A DNA stretch of 13,475 nt from Parachlamydiales bacterium (GCA_020050175.1 JAGVKY010000126.1:1-13475); one strand, 5' to 3'; shown: positions 1 to 5,779, numbered from the stretch's first letter. Numbers and translations are program-made. The notes: a model not told the origin generated them from the sequence alone.

Positions 1-147
1 GTTGGGTTCTTGCACCACAATCCAAAAAAATAAGGCGAATGCTACAGCAGCAGCGATCGGACCAAATGGAGGGAACCAAGCAGGCTGTCCATAGGCAACG
101 ACTAGAAGGGTCGCTAAAAATAAAGCAATTTTCTTAAGAGTATTCAC
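1..147 (-). CDS. lnt: N-terminal fragment of a membrane protein, probably apolipoprotein N-acyltransferase (Lnt)
   Basis: Seen: an open minus-strand frame starts at a GTG at 147 and runs off the left edge with no stop, giving 49 residues. It begins with a short basic segment (VNTLKKIA) and a hydrophobic helix, then a GQPAWFPPFG segment, then a second hydrophobic helix (about residues 29-43). Known: Lnt, which adds the third acyl chain to lipoproteins at the inner membrane, starts with closely spaced helices around an FxPFG/GQPxW-like turn. An AGGAG lies about 15 nt before the GTG, which is far, and there is no in-frame ATG, so the start is uncertain. It diverges from the envelope operon beginning at 219. 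Alternative: another polytopic membrane protein. The Lnt call rests on pattern memory from a short fragment. Confidence 0.45.
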   Translation of the reverse strand, partial: MNTLKKIALFLATLLVVAYGQPAWFPPFGPIAAAVAFALFFWIVVQEPN

Positions 148-156
148 GGTTATAGT

Positions 157-186
157 TTGACACTCCTGAAATTCTTGCTCTACACT
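157..186 (+). promoter_or_regulatory. Sigma-70-type promoter of the envelope operon
   Basis: A perfect -35 hexamer TTGACA (157-162) is followed after 18 nt by TACACT (181-186), a good -10. Predicted initiation is near 193, leaving a leader of about 25 nt before the ATG at 219. It lies in the divergent gap between the lnt-like fragment and the BamD-like gene and should drive the four-gene plus-strand operon. Confidence 0.55.
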
Positions 187-218
187 GAATTCGTTTTTTT
201 AGAAAACCCATTCCTTTT

Positions 219-1187
219 ATGATCCGTTCTTTTCTTCTTGTCACCCTTCTCGTCGCTTCAACCCTATCGGCTGAATTTCTCTTCGACGGCCCAAACCTCC
301 ACTACCGAACTTTGAAAACGGCAGAAGAAGAGTTTGAACTTGCTAAAGAGTCGTGGAAAAAGGGGGACTTCAATGCCGCTCTTATCTCATTCGAGGCGAT
401 CTCCCAACATTACCCCCGTTCTACCCTTGCAAACGAGAGCTCTTTCCGAGCGGCCCAATGCCTCTACCGGATGAATGAACTTGAATCGGCGAATGAAAAA
501 ATTTCGATCTACTTAAAATCGCAAAGTGCCCCTGCCCATTTTAAAGATGCCATCGTTCTTAAATTTCAAATTGCCGAAAAGTTTCGTCTTGGCGTTGCCG
601 GCAAGCCGATTTTTGGAATCCGATACCTTCCTAAATGGCTGGGTGGTGAGTTGTTAGCTTTAGAAATATATGATGAAATTTCGACGATACTCCCCTCTGA
701 CCCCATCGCAGCAAAAGCAATTTATTCAAAAGGACTCCTTTTAAAGGAGATCGGAAGATGGCAAGAAAGCACCGATGCTTTTCAACATGTCATTCGTCGC
801 TTTCCTAAAGACGCTCTTGCCTCTGATTCTTACGCTATGACAAGCGAAGTTTTAAGAATGCAGGGAGAACTTGAGGCCCAAAACCCCGATATTTTAGGTC
901 TTGCCAGAGTCAATCTGAAAAGATTTGAAATGGATTTCCCCCAGGATGAAAGAATTGCCTCTGTAAAAAAAGGGGTTCTTGAATTGGAAGAAACTTATGC
1001 GGAAGCCCTATTTGAAACAGGGATGCTCTATGAGCGGAAAGGGGAGCCAGAAGCCGCTCAAATTTACTATAAGAACACCTGCTTTCTCTTTCCCGAAACA
1101 AAAGTAGCCAATTTGAGCCAAATCCGATTGAAGCGGCTTGAAAAAGAAATTATAGCTTCTGTCCCAACGGAAAAAACTCAAGAATGA
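219..1187 (+). CDS. Exported TPR protein, BamD-like outer-membrane assembly factor
   Basis: 322 residues. Seen: a Sec signal peptide (hydrophobic residues 4-16, likely cleavage after LSA at residue 18), then helical TPR-like repeats at about 35-68, 72-102, 163-196 and 258-292, with the TPR pattern of small residues and YP/FP ends (QHYPRS, RRFPKD, FLFPET). Known: BamD is a periplasmic TPR lipoprotein of the beta-barrel assembly machine, about 245 residues in E. coli. Odd: no lipobox cysteine follows the signal peptide, so this protein would be soluble in the periplasm or held by partners, and it is longer than classical BamD. The ATG at 219 lacks a clear Shine-Dalgarno site. Its stop overlaps the LptE-like start as ATGA, so the two are probably translationally coupled. 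Alternative: a generic exported TPR protein of the YbgF/CpoB type. Confidence 0.6.
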   Translation: MIRSFLLVTLLVASTLSAEFLFDGPNLHYRTLKTAEEEFELAKESWKKGDFNAALISFEAISQHYPRSTLANESSFRAAQCLYRMNELESANEKISIYLKSQSAPAHFKDAIVLKFQIAEKFRLGVAGKPIFGIRYLPKWLGGELLALEIYDEISTILPSDPIAAKAIYSKGLLLKEIGRWQESTDAFQHVIRRFPKDALASDSYAMTSEVLRMQGELEAQNPDILGLARVNLKRFEMDFPQDERIASVKKGVLELEETYAEALFETGMLYERKGEPEAAQIYYKNTCFLFPETKVANLSQIRLKRLEKEIIASVPTEKTQE

Positions 1188-1747
1188 AGTTCTCTCTGAG
1201 AAGGAGCCTTCTATTATTAAACTTTCTTCTTCTCGGTGGATGTGGCTATCACCTGCTGACCCAAAGTTCTAATCCCCACACGGTTTCCGTCCCCTTTATC
1301 GACAACGATACGGGGGGGGAACTGACCCGAGCCCTCATCAAGAAGCTCTCTCAGTCGGAACAATATCGCCCCTCAGGTTGTGGAAGGTACACCCTTGAAG
1401 TCTCTATCTTGTCGAATAAAGATGAAAATGTGGGCTTTCGTTACGACCAAAACAGAGAAGGGGATTTTTTAAATACAGTGATCCCTGCAGAAACAAGGAC
1501 TGCTCTTCTTGTCGAAGTTTCTCTGATTGATACGGTTAAAGGATGTCTCGCCTTTGGTCCCGCACGTCTTTCTGCAAGCCACACATTCGACCATGACTGG
1601 TATGTTAGCTTAGATCGGGTGAACGTTTTTTCGCTCGGTCAAGTGACCGACTACGATGATGCCAAAGATGGTGTTTACCATCCCCTTACTCAAAAATTAG
1701 CGCAAAAAATTGTCGATCTTCTCGACGCTGCAACTATTTCTTCTTAA
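1184..1747 (+). CDS. lptE: LptE-like LPS-assembly lipoprotein
   Basis: 187 residues. Seen: a lipoprotein signal peptide with lipobox LGGC (Cys20) directly followed by GYHL. The mature start CGYHL, a VPFIDNDTGGEL segment (about 37-48) and a later beta-strand region (TLEVSIL, TALLVEVSLID) match the layout of LptE. Known: LptE is the outer-membrane lipoprotein that plugs the LptD barrel and helps insert lipopolysaccharide. Context: it sits between a BamD-like gene (ATGA overlap) and an exported NTF2-like gene (1-nt gap), consistent with envelope assembly. Odd: an uninterrupted run of eight G (1312-1319) lies inside the coding region at the two Gly codons of DTGGEL and could slip. LptE proteins diverge strongly, so the call rests mainly on the N-terminal motif. 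Confidence 0.65.
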   Translation: MKFSLRRSLLLLNFLLLGGCGYHLLTQSSNPHTVSVPFIDNDTGGELTRALIKKLSQSEQYRPSGCGRYTLEVSILSNKDENVGFRYDQNREGDFLNTVIPAETRTALLVEVSLIDTVKGCLAFGPARLSASHTFDHDWYVSLDRVNVFSLGQVTDYDDAKDGVYHPLTQKLAQKIVDLLDAATISS

Positions 1748-1748
1748 A

Positions 1749-2228
1749 ATGAAAATTCTTCTTTTAGCATTTACATGTTTGCTCTCTTCTTTAAACTCTA
1801 TGGAAACAGGGCCATTTCAAATGCACAACTCTTCCGACCATTTAACAAAAATTACCCGAAGCTACATTGATTTTATCAATCAGGTAAGCCAGGGAGAAGA
1901 ATTTGACCCGTTAGCTGTGGCCCAAAACATCCTTGCTCCTAACTGCAAAAAGGTTTTTAACGGCACGGTCTTTACAGAAACTAGAGAAGATTTTGTAGCT
2001 GATCTCCTTAAAGTTTATCGGGAAAATGGGGCTTGGAAGATTCGCCCTGTCGATATCATTTTATCACCTGATAGTGACATCTCCGTCATTCGCCTCTTTG
2101 TCGATATGGAAAATTTTGGCCATTTTACCGAAATTGTCATCCTCCGCTTTGACTCTGCTGGCCTCATCAAAGAACTAAATATAGTTTTTAATAAGGTGGA
2201 AGAGAAATACAATTTTGAGGGAGCTTAG
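1749..2228 (+). CDS. Exported small protein with an NTF2/SnoaL-like fold (hypothetical)
   Basis: 159 residues. The start at 1749 is preferred over an upstream in-frame ATG at 1710 because it gives a clean signal peptide (MKILLLAFTC, probable cleavage near SLNS at residue 17), it follows the lptE stop by one base (TAAAATG), and the upstream start would overlap lptE by 38 nt. The mature part has an N-terminal helix (TRSYIDFINQV) and an alternating strand pattern (DISVIRLFVDM, FTEIVILRFD, IKELNIVFNKV) typical of the cone-shaped NTF2-like fold. No catalytic residues can be assigned. Location after lptE suggests a periplasmic role. From memory a hypothetical gene occupies a similar place before dacF in Chlamydia. 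Function unknown. Confidence 0.65.
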   Translation: MKILLLAFTCLLSSLNSMETGPFQMHNSSDHLTKITRSYIDFINQVSQGEEFDPLAVAQNILAPNCKKVFNGTVFTETREDFVADLLKVYRENGAWKIRPVDIILSPDSDISVIRLFVDMENFGHFTEIVILRFDSAGLIKELNIVFNKVEEKYNFEGA

Positions 2229-2231
2229 CAC

Positions 2232-3227
2232 ATGAAGTATCGCAAACTTGGTAAGAATGGCCCTAAAGTCTCAGCCCTAGGACTAGGCTGCATGGGGATG
2301 TCGGATCACTATGGACATGGAGACGAAAAAACCTCTTTAGCCGTGCTTCGAGAAGCCTACGAACAGGGAATAACCTTTTTTGATACAGCCGATATGTATG
2401 GAAATGGGGAAAATGAAAAACTGGTTGGAAAGGGGATTAAATCTTTCCGCGATCAGATTATTGTCGCCACAAAGTGTGCCTTAGAACACCTCCCTGATGG
2501 CCTCCGCATAAATAATAAACCTGAGTACATCAAAGCAGCCTGTGAGGGAAGTTTAAAGCGACTTGGAGTCGATAAAATCGATCTCTATTATTTGCATAGG
2601 TATACCCCAGAAGTTCCTTTAGAAGTCTCCATGCAAGCGATGCTTGAACTTGCTCAAGAGGGAAAAATTAACTACGTTGGATTGTCAGAGGTAAGCCCTG
2701 AGATTATTCAACAGGCTCAAGGGATCTTGAAAGACAAGCTGGTTGCCATACAGTCTGAATATTCGATCATGAACCATGAAACTGCAGAACTGGTTCTCCC
2801 TACATGTCGCAGCTTAGGCTTGGCCTTTGTAGCCTTTTCTCCCCTAACTAGAGGGTTGCTTTCAGGCAAGATCACAGATAGAAAGGCCATCATTGATGGA
2901 GGAGAATCAGATTTTCGAGGAGGTTTACCTCAATTTGAAGAAAAAGCCTTGAAGCAGAATCTAAGCCTGGTTGAAGCCGTCGAGAACTTTGCAAAACAAA
3001 AACAATGCACGGTTGCTCAAATCTCTTTAGCTTGGTTATTAGCGCAAGGGGAGGACATTATTCCTATTCCAGGAACAAAACGTTCCTCCTATTTAAAGGA
3101 GAACATTGATGCTCTCAATATGACTTTAACTAAAGATGATTTGAACACTTTGCAGCAGATCATGACAGATTACCCTATCAAAGGGGGAAGGCTCCCAGAA
3201 GCCATGAGCGATTTTAACTGGAAATAG
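2232..3227 (+). CDS. Aldo/keto reductase
   Basis: 331 residues, a full-length single-domain NAD(P)H-dependent oxidoreductase with a predicted (beta/alpha)8 barrel in the cytoplasm. Seen: the N-terminal motif KLGKNGPKVSALGLGCMGM, the catalytic tetrad Asp51 (FFDTADMYG), Tyr56, Lys81 (VATK) and His122 (YYLHR), the GLSEV segment, and the C-terminal cofactor motif PIPGTKR. Family knowledge: the Tyr donates a proton while hydride passes from NADPH to a carbonyl. The substrate cannot be read from sequence. It resembles the YhdN/IolS-like group that ends in an R(Y/L)PE tail. A strong GAGGGAG lies 8 nt before the ATG, and the gap to the preceding gene is 3 nt, so it is probably the last gene of the operon. 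It is metabolically unlike its neighbours and may be a later addition. Confidence 0.93.
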   Translation: MKYRKLGKNGPKVSALGLGCMGMSDHYGHGDEKTSLAVLREAYEQGITFFDTADMYGNGENEKLVGKGIKSFRDQIIVATKCALEHLPDGLRINNKPEYIKAACEGSLKRLGVDKIDLYYLHRYTPEVPLEVSMQAMLELAQEGKINYVGLSEVSPEIIQQAQGILKDKLVAIQSEYSIMNHETAELVLPTCRSLGLAFVAFSPLTRGLLSGKITDRKAIIDGGESDFRGGLPQFEEKALKQNLSLVEAVENFAKQKQCTVAQISLAWLLAQGEDIIPIPGTKRSSYLKENIDALNMTLTKDDLNTLQQIMTDYPIKGGRLPEAMSDFNWK

Positions 3228-3460
3228 CAAAGTTCAAAAATTCTTGGCAGCTGAAAGAGCTAAGCCATTAAAAGAGTTTAACCCTCTTGAAATAAGCTGG
3301 AAAATTGGGTGGAAAACTTTTTCACATCTGATTCCTTCATCACTTCTACCCAAAGTATGACCCGGTCCAGTTTACCCCCATAGGTAACAGTTTAGTACAC
3401 CCACATGGGTAACACTTTCCATACACATAGGTAACATTATCTCCCTACAAAGAGGAGGTG
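3228..3460. other. Intergenic stretch with weak relic coding signal
   Basis: No intact gene is visible. In the plus frame shifted relative to the reductase, a frame without stops runs to a TGA at 3358-3360 and reads as plausible protein (KFLAAERAKPLKEFNPLEIS, then WKIGWKTFSHLIP), which could be the worn C-terminus of an unidentified gene, but it has no start of its own. A near-perfect 17-nt palindrome, GTGGAAAACTTTTTCAC, lies at about 3311-3327. No convincing terminator follows the reductase. From about 3361 the sequence changes to insertion-sequence-like repeats. Confidence 0.3.
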
Positions 3461-3520
3461 ATGGCCTGGAGGTTAAAGAAAGTGGAAGAACAAAGAAAAT
3501 TTCTAATCGAACAGCATCAA
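3361..3520 (+). mobile_element. Remnant of an IS481-type insertion sequence (left end and transposase start)
   Basis: Three spaced copies of AT(A/G)GGTAACA occur at about 3380-3389, 3405-3414 and 3427-3436 (GGTAACA starts at 3383, 3408 and 3430, spacings 25 and 22). They come directly before a strong AGGAGG and an ATG (3461) whose product begins MAWRLKKVEEQRKFLIEQ. Family knowledge: IS481-type transposases commonly begin M-x-W-(K/R)-x-x-x-V-x-x-Q-R-(K)-x-F, and repeated GGTAACA-like boxes near the ends fit transposase binding sites. Only about 20 transposase residues survive; the DDE domain and right end are absent. The exact outer boundary cannot be fixed. It is a dead fragment. Confidence 0.5.
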
Positions 3521-3580
3521 TTAGGGATAAGCATCGCATCCCGTCTACCCGAACAATACAGCAACTTCAACTGGAAATAA
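3461..3580 (+). pseudogene. Chimeric 39-codon ORF: transposase start joined to an aldo/keto reductase tail
   Basis: Seen: an ATG at 3461 with AGGAGG just upstream and a TAA at 3578-3580. The first half (MAWRLKKVEEQRKFLIEQ) looks like an IS481 transposase N-terminus. The last residues, SRLPEQYSNFNWK, match the end of the intact reductase upstream, GRLPEAMSDFNWK, at R, L, P, E, S, F, N, W and K, with the stop at the same place. Several matching codons differ silently (CTC/CTA, CCA/CCC, TTT/TTC), so this is not a very recent copy of the neighbouring gene but a diverged relative. Inference: an IS inserted into or recombined with a second reductase gene, and all but the ends was lost. It is too short to be functional in either sense. 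Confidence 0.5.
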
Positions 3581-3604
3581 AAACTAGTCGAATTTTAAAA
3601 GAAA

Positions 3605-3774
3605 ATAAACCACAAAGAACACAAAGAATAAACCACAGAGAACACAGAGATCACAGAGAAACTTCGTCTAACTTTGCCAGTCTTGAGTGAAAATTTTTAA
3701 TTTACACAGTTGGACAAAGAAAAAAGAATACAAGATGAAATCTCTCTGCGATCTCTGTGTTCTCTGTGGTTTTA
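3605..3774. repeat. Large inverted repeat built from CCACAGAGAACACAGAGA units
   Basis: Two tandem 22-nt copies of ATAAACCACA(A/G)AGAACACA(A/G)AG lie at 3605-3626 and 3628-3649 (period 23). The second, extended to about 3659, is repeated in inverse orientation at 3743-3774, with two differences over about 32 nt (one extra A and one A/G change). The arms are separated by about 83 nt of AT-rich sequence with no gene. The transcript could form a long hairpin. Short ORFs across it (LCDLCVLCGF-like) are the usual spurious product of this repeat type, which from memory is scattered in many bacterial genomes. Between 3775 and 3854 nothing further is recognisable. Confidence 0.75.
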
Positions 3775-3854
3775 TCTTTTATATAATTATGACTAAAACC
3801 CTGGCTTTATGTGTAAAAACAGTCTTTCAGTTAATTTCTGCTGGGTTATTTGTC

Positions 3855-4031
3855 CTACTCTTGAGAAGTAGATTTAACTTTGCTTTTTCTTTGATTGAGG
3901 TCTCTTTTGACTTTCTCAGCTGTTTGGATTCGGTTAGTGAGCCTAACTGAGGAAGTTGTTTCCTCTTCATCCCCCCGGACAATCTTTTTGTTGGCTGGAG
4001 CTTCTGCTTTGATTTTTTTGATGGTAGACAT
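3855..4031 (-). CDS. Small basic hypothetical protein (58 residues)
   Basis: Seen: an ATG at 4031 preceded by a strong AAGGAGG (4037-4043) with a 5-nt spacer. This selects 4031 over an in-frame ATG at 4082 lying inside the upstream gene. The product starts MSTIKKIKAEAPANKK, is lysine/arginine rich (about 15 basic against 8 acidic residues), has no hydrophobic segment and no cysteine, and looks helical or disordered (TAEKVKRDLNQRKSKVK). It follows the acidic 134-residue gene by 10 nt, and its Shine-Dalgarno overlaps that gene's stop, so the two are co-transcribed and probably coupled. Family not recognised. Possibilities, none demonstrated: a nucleic-acid-binding peptide, a secreted effector or substrate paired with an acidic chaperone, or one half of a toxin-antitoxin-like pair. 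Confidence 0.6.
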   Translation of the reverse strand: MSTIKKIKAEAPANKKIVRGDEEETTSSVRLTNRIQTAEKVKRDLNQRKSKVKSTSQE

Positions 4032-4041
4032 ATGTTCCTCC

Positions 4042-4446
4042 TTAAGCCTTAAGATTTTCAATGACTTGGGTATATTTGCCAAGCATTCGCATCAACATTT
4101 TTGAAGTATTATAGACGCCTCGAGCTCGCACTGCTTGGTGTAGGAGAGGCGGATCGTCTAATCCCCCTGCGATAATCGCATAGGTAACCCACATGTCATC
4201 CTCTTCCATAGGTAATAACCAGAAGACAAACTGTTGCGAAACTAGTGTGATCTTCTCTTCACTAATAAACAGTTCAAACCGAGGAGGAGGGAAAGGATTT
4301 GCCTCCCTAAAGTCTGATAACACTCCTAATTCTTCCAAAAGAGAGAGATCAAGTTCTACCCAAAAGTCTGAAGACCCATTGGATAAGAGATCCATGATCT
4401 CTCTAAATCTCTCTTCGCATCGTTCATAGGTTTCATCATCATCCAT
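4042..4446 (-). CDS. Acidic hypothetical protein (134 residues), first gene of a two-gene operon
   Basis: Seen: an ATG at 4446 with AGGAGG (4452-4457) and a 5-nt spacer. The product starts MDDDETYERCEERFREIMD and carries about 27 Asp/Glu against about 13 Lys/Arg. An N-terminal helix precedes mixed beta segments (PRFELFISEEKITLVS, QQFVFWLLPMEEDDMWVTYA) and a C-terminal helix (TSKMLMRMLGKYTQVIENL). There is no signal peptide or membrane helix, so it is probably cytoplasmic. The size, acidity and alpha-beta-alpha order recall small type III secretion chaperones, common in Chlamydiota, but no diagnostic motif is visible and this is only a possibility. It precedes the basic 58-residue gene by 10 nt. 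A candidate promoter lies at 4485-4513. Family not recognised. Confidence 0.7.
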   Translation of the reverse strand: MDDDETYERCEERFREIMDLLSNGSSDFWVELDLSLLEELGVLSDFREANPFPPPRFELFISEEKITLVSQQFVFWLLPMEEDDMWVTYAIIAGGLDDPPLLHQAVRARGVYNTSKMLMRMLGKYTQVIENLKA

Positions 4447-4477
4447 CTAGACCTCCTAAATGGTTGCCTATTCATGT

Positions 4478-4507
4478 AACCCTCACTAAAAAAAGGTGCG
4501 AGCGGCG
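4478..4507 (+). repeat. Dispersed 30-nt repeat, copy 1
   Basis: Reads AACCCTCAC, T, seven A, GGTGCG, AGCGGCG. It matches copy 2 at 7164-7192 with one inserted base and two substitutions. It lies in the divergent gap between the acidic gene and the metallo-hydrolase lipoprotein, about 140 nt before the latter's start. Confidence 0.6.
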
Positions 4508-4513
4508 TGCCAA
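4485..4513 (-). promoter_or_regulatory. Candidate promoter of the acidic/basic gene pair
   Basis: On the minus strand TTGGCA (4513-4508, 5 of 6 to the -35 consensus) is followed after 17 nt by TTTAGT (4490-4485, 4 of 6 to the -10). Initiation near 4478 would leave a leader of about 30 nt before the ATG at 4446. It overlaps the dispersed repeat at 4478-4507. Confidence 0.35.
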
Positions 4514-4577
4514 ATCGGACTAAAGTTGGGAAACTGGCCATTATTTTTCCCTGATAAAAATATTGAGAGGTAAAATA

Positions 4578-4638
4578 CTTAAGATCGCATCCTGGTGGTT
4601 TCCTACCGCCTGAAGGTGAAGCGGTTAGACGGCTTAAG
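4578..4638 (+). other. Possible structured 5' leader of the metallo-hydrolase gene
   Basis: Two copies of the self-complementary CTTAAG (4578-4583 and 4633-4638) could close a domain. Inside, GGTGG (4594-4598) can pair with CCGCC (4606-4610). An overlapping ACCGC (4605-4609) can instead pair with GCGGT (4621-4625), so the two inner stems exclude each other. The domain ends 8 nt before the ATG at 4647. Whether it is regulatory or a relic repeat cannot be told from one copy. Confidence 0.25.
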
Positions 4639-4646
4639 AGAAGATC

Positions 4647-5759
4647 ATGAAATTATTGAGTGTTTTAATTGTGACTATTTTTGTTTCGGGATGTTCCACC
4701 ACAAAAGGTCCGAGCGAAGTAAGCGATCACTATGACGGGACCCGTTTTCATAATCTAAATCGAGAAGTCCAAGGACGGAAATCTCTTTACGACGTTTTAA
4801 AGTGGAAGCTCGGGGGTAAAGAACTTGAAGAAATGGAAGAAGCCCCCATGATTGCAGCCACTCCCAACTTACCTTCTACAATTGATTCGAATGAGGTGTT
4901 TGTAACATTTATTAACCATGCAACGGCTTTGATTCAGGTTGAGGGGTTGACGATTTTGACCGACCCTGTGTTTTCCGAATATATCGGACCCATCTCCTTA
5001 TTTGGATTTGAACGTTCTCAAAAGGCAGGACTTTTATTTAAGGATATTCCAAAAGTTGATCTCGTTCTGATTAGCCACAACCATTACGACCATTTAGATC
5101 TCCCTTCGATTAGGCAGATTGTGGAAAGAGATGACCCTCTCTTCGTCGTCCCCTTAAAAAATGGGGCGCTTTTAAAAGAAGTGGGAGCACAAAAAATCGT
5201 CGAACTTGACTGGTGGGAGGGCTATCGCCTCAATCAACGTCAGAAGGTCATTTTAACCCCTGCCCAACATTGGTCGGCACGAGGGCTTTTTGATGACTGT
5301 AAGTCTTTGTGGGGAGGATTTGTTGTCATCAGTGACCGGTTAAAGGTCTTTTTCGCTGGAGATACGGGGTATGCCTCCCATTTCCAGGAAATCTACAATC
5401 GATGGGGTGCGATGGACGTCTCTCTTTTGCCCATCGGATGTTATAAGCCCCGCTGGTTTATGCGCGACGTTCATATGGATCCAGATGATGCTCTTGATGC
5501 GCATGTAGATCTGCATTCCTCTTTTAGTATTGCCATCCATTTTGGAACTTTTAAATTAGCTGATGATGAGGTCAATCAACCTGTAACAGCCCTCAACCAA
5601 GCTTTAAAAAATAGAGGGATGCCTCCTTCTCAGTTTGTGGCACCTCTGAATGGTCAAACCTTGTTCTATCGAAAAGGCACCAGATATCGCACTAGGGATA
5701 CATCGAGCCCGTGTAAAAATGACGCTAATCAAGATTTGACCCAACCCTCTTTAATTTGA
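4647..5759 (+). CDS. Metallo-beta-lactamase-fold lipoprotein, NAPE-PLD/RomA-like hydrolase
   Basis: 370 residues. Seen: a lipoprotein signal peptide with lipobox VSGC (Cys16), an SDHYDGTRFHN motif, FINHATALIQVEG, LTDPVFS, then the zinc-binding motif SHNHYDHLD (His144, His146, Asp148, His149), a third-site His208 (TPAQHWS), bridging Asp239 (FAGDTGY), LPIGCYKPRWFM, and a final His298 (IHFGTF). All expected metal ligands are present, so it is probably active with two metals. Known: this branch resembles N-acyl-phosphatidylethanolamine-hydrolysing phospholipase D and RomA; bacterial substrates are mostly unknown. Being lipidated it should act in the periplasm or at the outer membrane, perhaps on phospholipid. 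A tail of about 25 residues after the hydrolase domain (from about 346) has no recognisable feature. Shine-Dalgarno is weak (AAGAGAAG). Confidence 0.88.
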   Translation: MKLLSVLIVTIFVSGCSTTKGPSEVSDHYDGTRFHNLNREVQGRKSLYDVLKWKLGGKELEEMEEAPMIAATPNLPSTIDSNEVFVTFINHATALIQVEGLTILTDPVFSEYIGPISLFGFERSQKAGLLFKDIPKVDLVLISHNHYDHLDLPSIRQIVERDDPLFVVPLKNGALLKEVGAQKIVELDWWEGYRLNQRQKVILTPAQHWSARGLFDDCKSLWGGFVVISDRLKVFFAGDTGYASHFQEIYNRWGAMDVSLLPIGCYKPRWFMRDVHMDPDDALDAHVDLHSSFSIAIHFGTFKLADDEVNQPVTALNQALKNRGMPPSQFVAPLNGQTLFYRKGTRYRTRDTSSPCKNDANQDLTQPSLI

Positions 5760-5779
5760 AGTAATCCTCAATTTATAAT
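5751..5779 (+). promoter_or_regulatory. Candidate promoter upstream of mutM
   Basis: A perfect TATAAT (5774-5779) lies 17 nt after a poor -35, TTAATT (5751-5756, 3 of 6). Predicted initiation near 5786 gives a leader of about 34 nt. Support comes mainly from the -10 box. Confidence 0.3.

Noticed and set aside
3209..3360. Open frame after the reductase reading KFLAAERAKPLKEF and onward
   Set aside because: It has no start codon or ribosome site of its own and no family I recognise; kept only as a note in the intergenic entry.
3687..3950. Plus-strand ORF of 87 codons containing MKSLCDLCVLCGFIF
   Set aside because: The LCxLCxLCG pattern is a translation artefact of the CACAGAGA repeat. The ORF has no Shine-Dalgarno and runs into the opposite-strand basic gene.
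3855..4082. Longer 75-residue version of the basic protein starting at 4082
   Set aside because: It begins within the acidic gene without a ribosome site, while 4031 has AAGGAGG at 5 nt.
4477..4491. TAACCCTCACTAAA resembles the core of the phage T3 RNA polymerase promoter
   Set aside because: The match covers 14 nt and lacks the GGGA start region. The related copy at 7164 breaks it, so it is more simply part of the local dispersed repeat.
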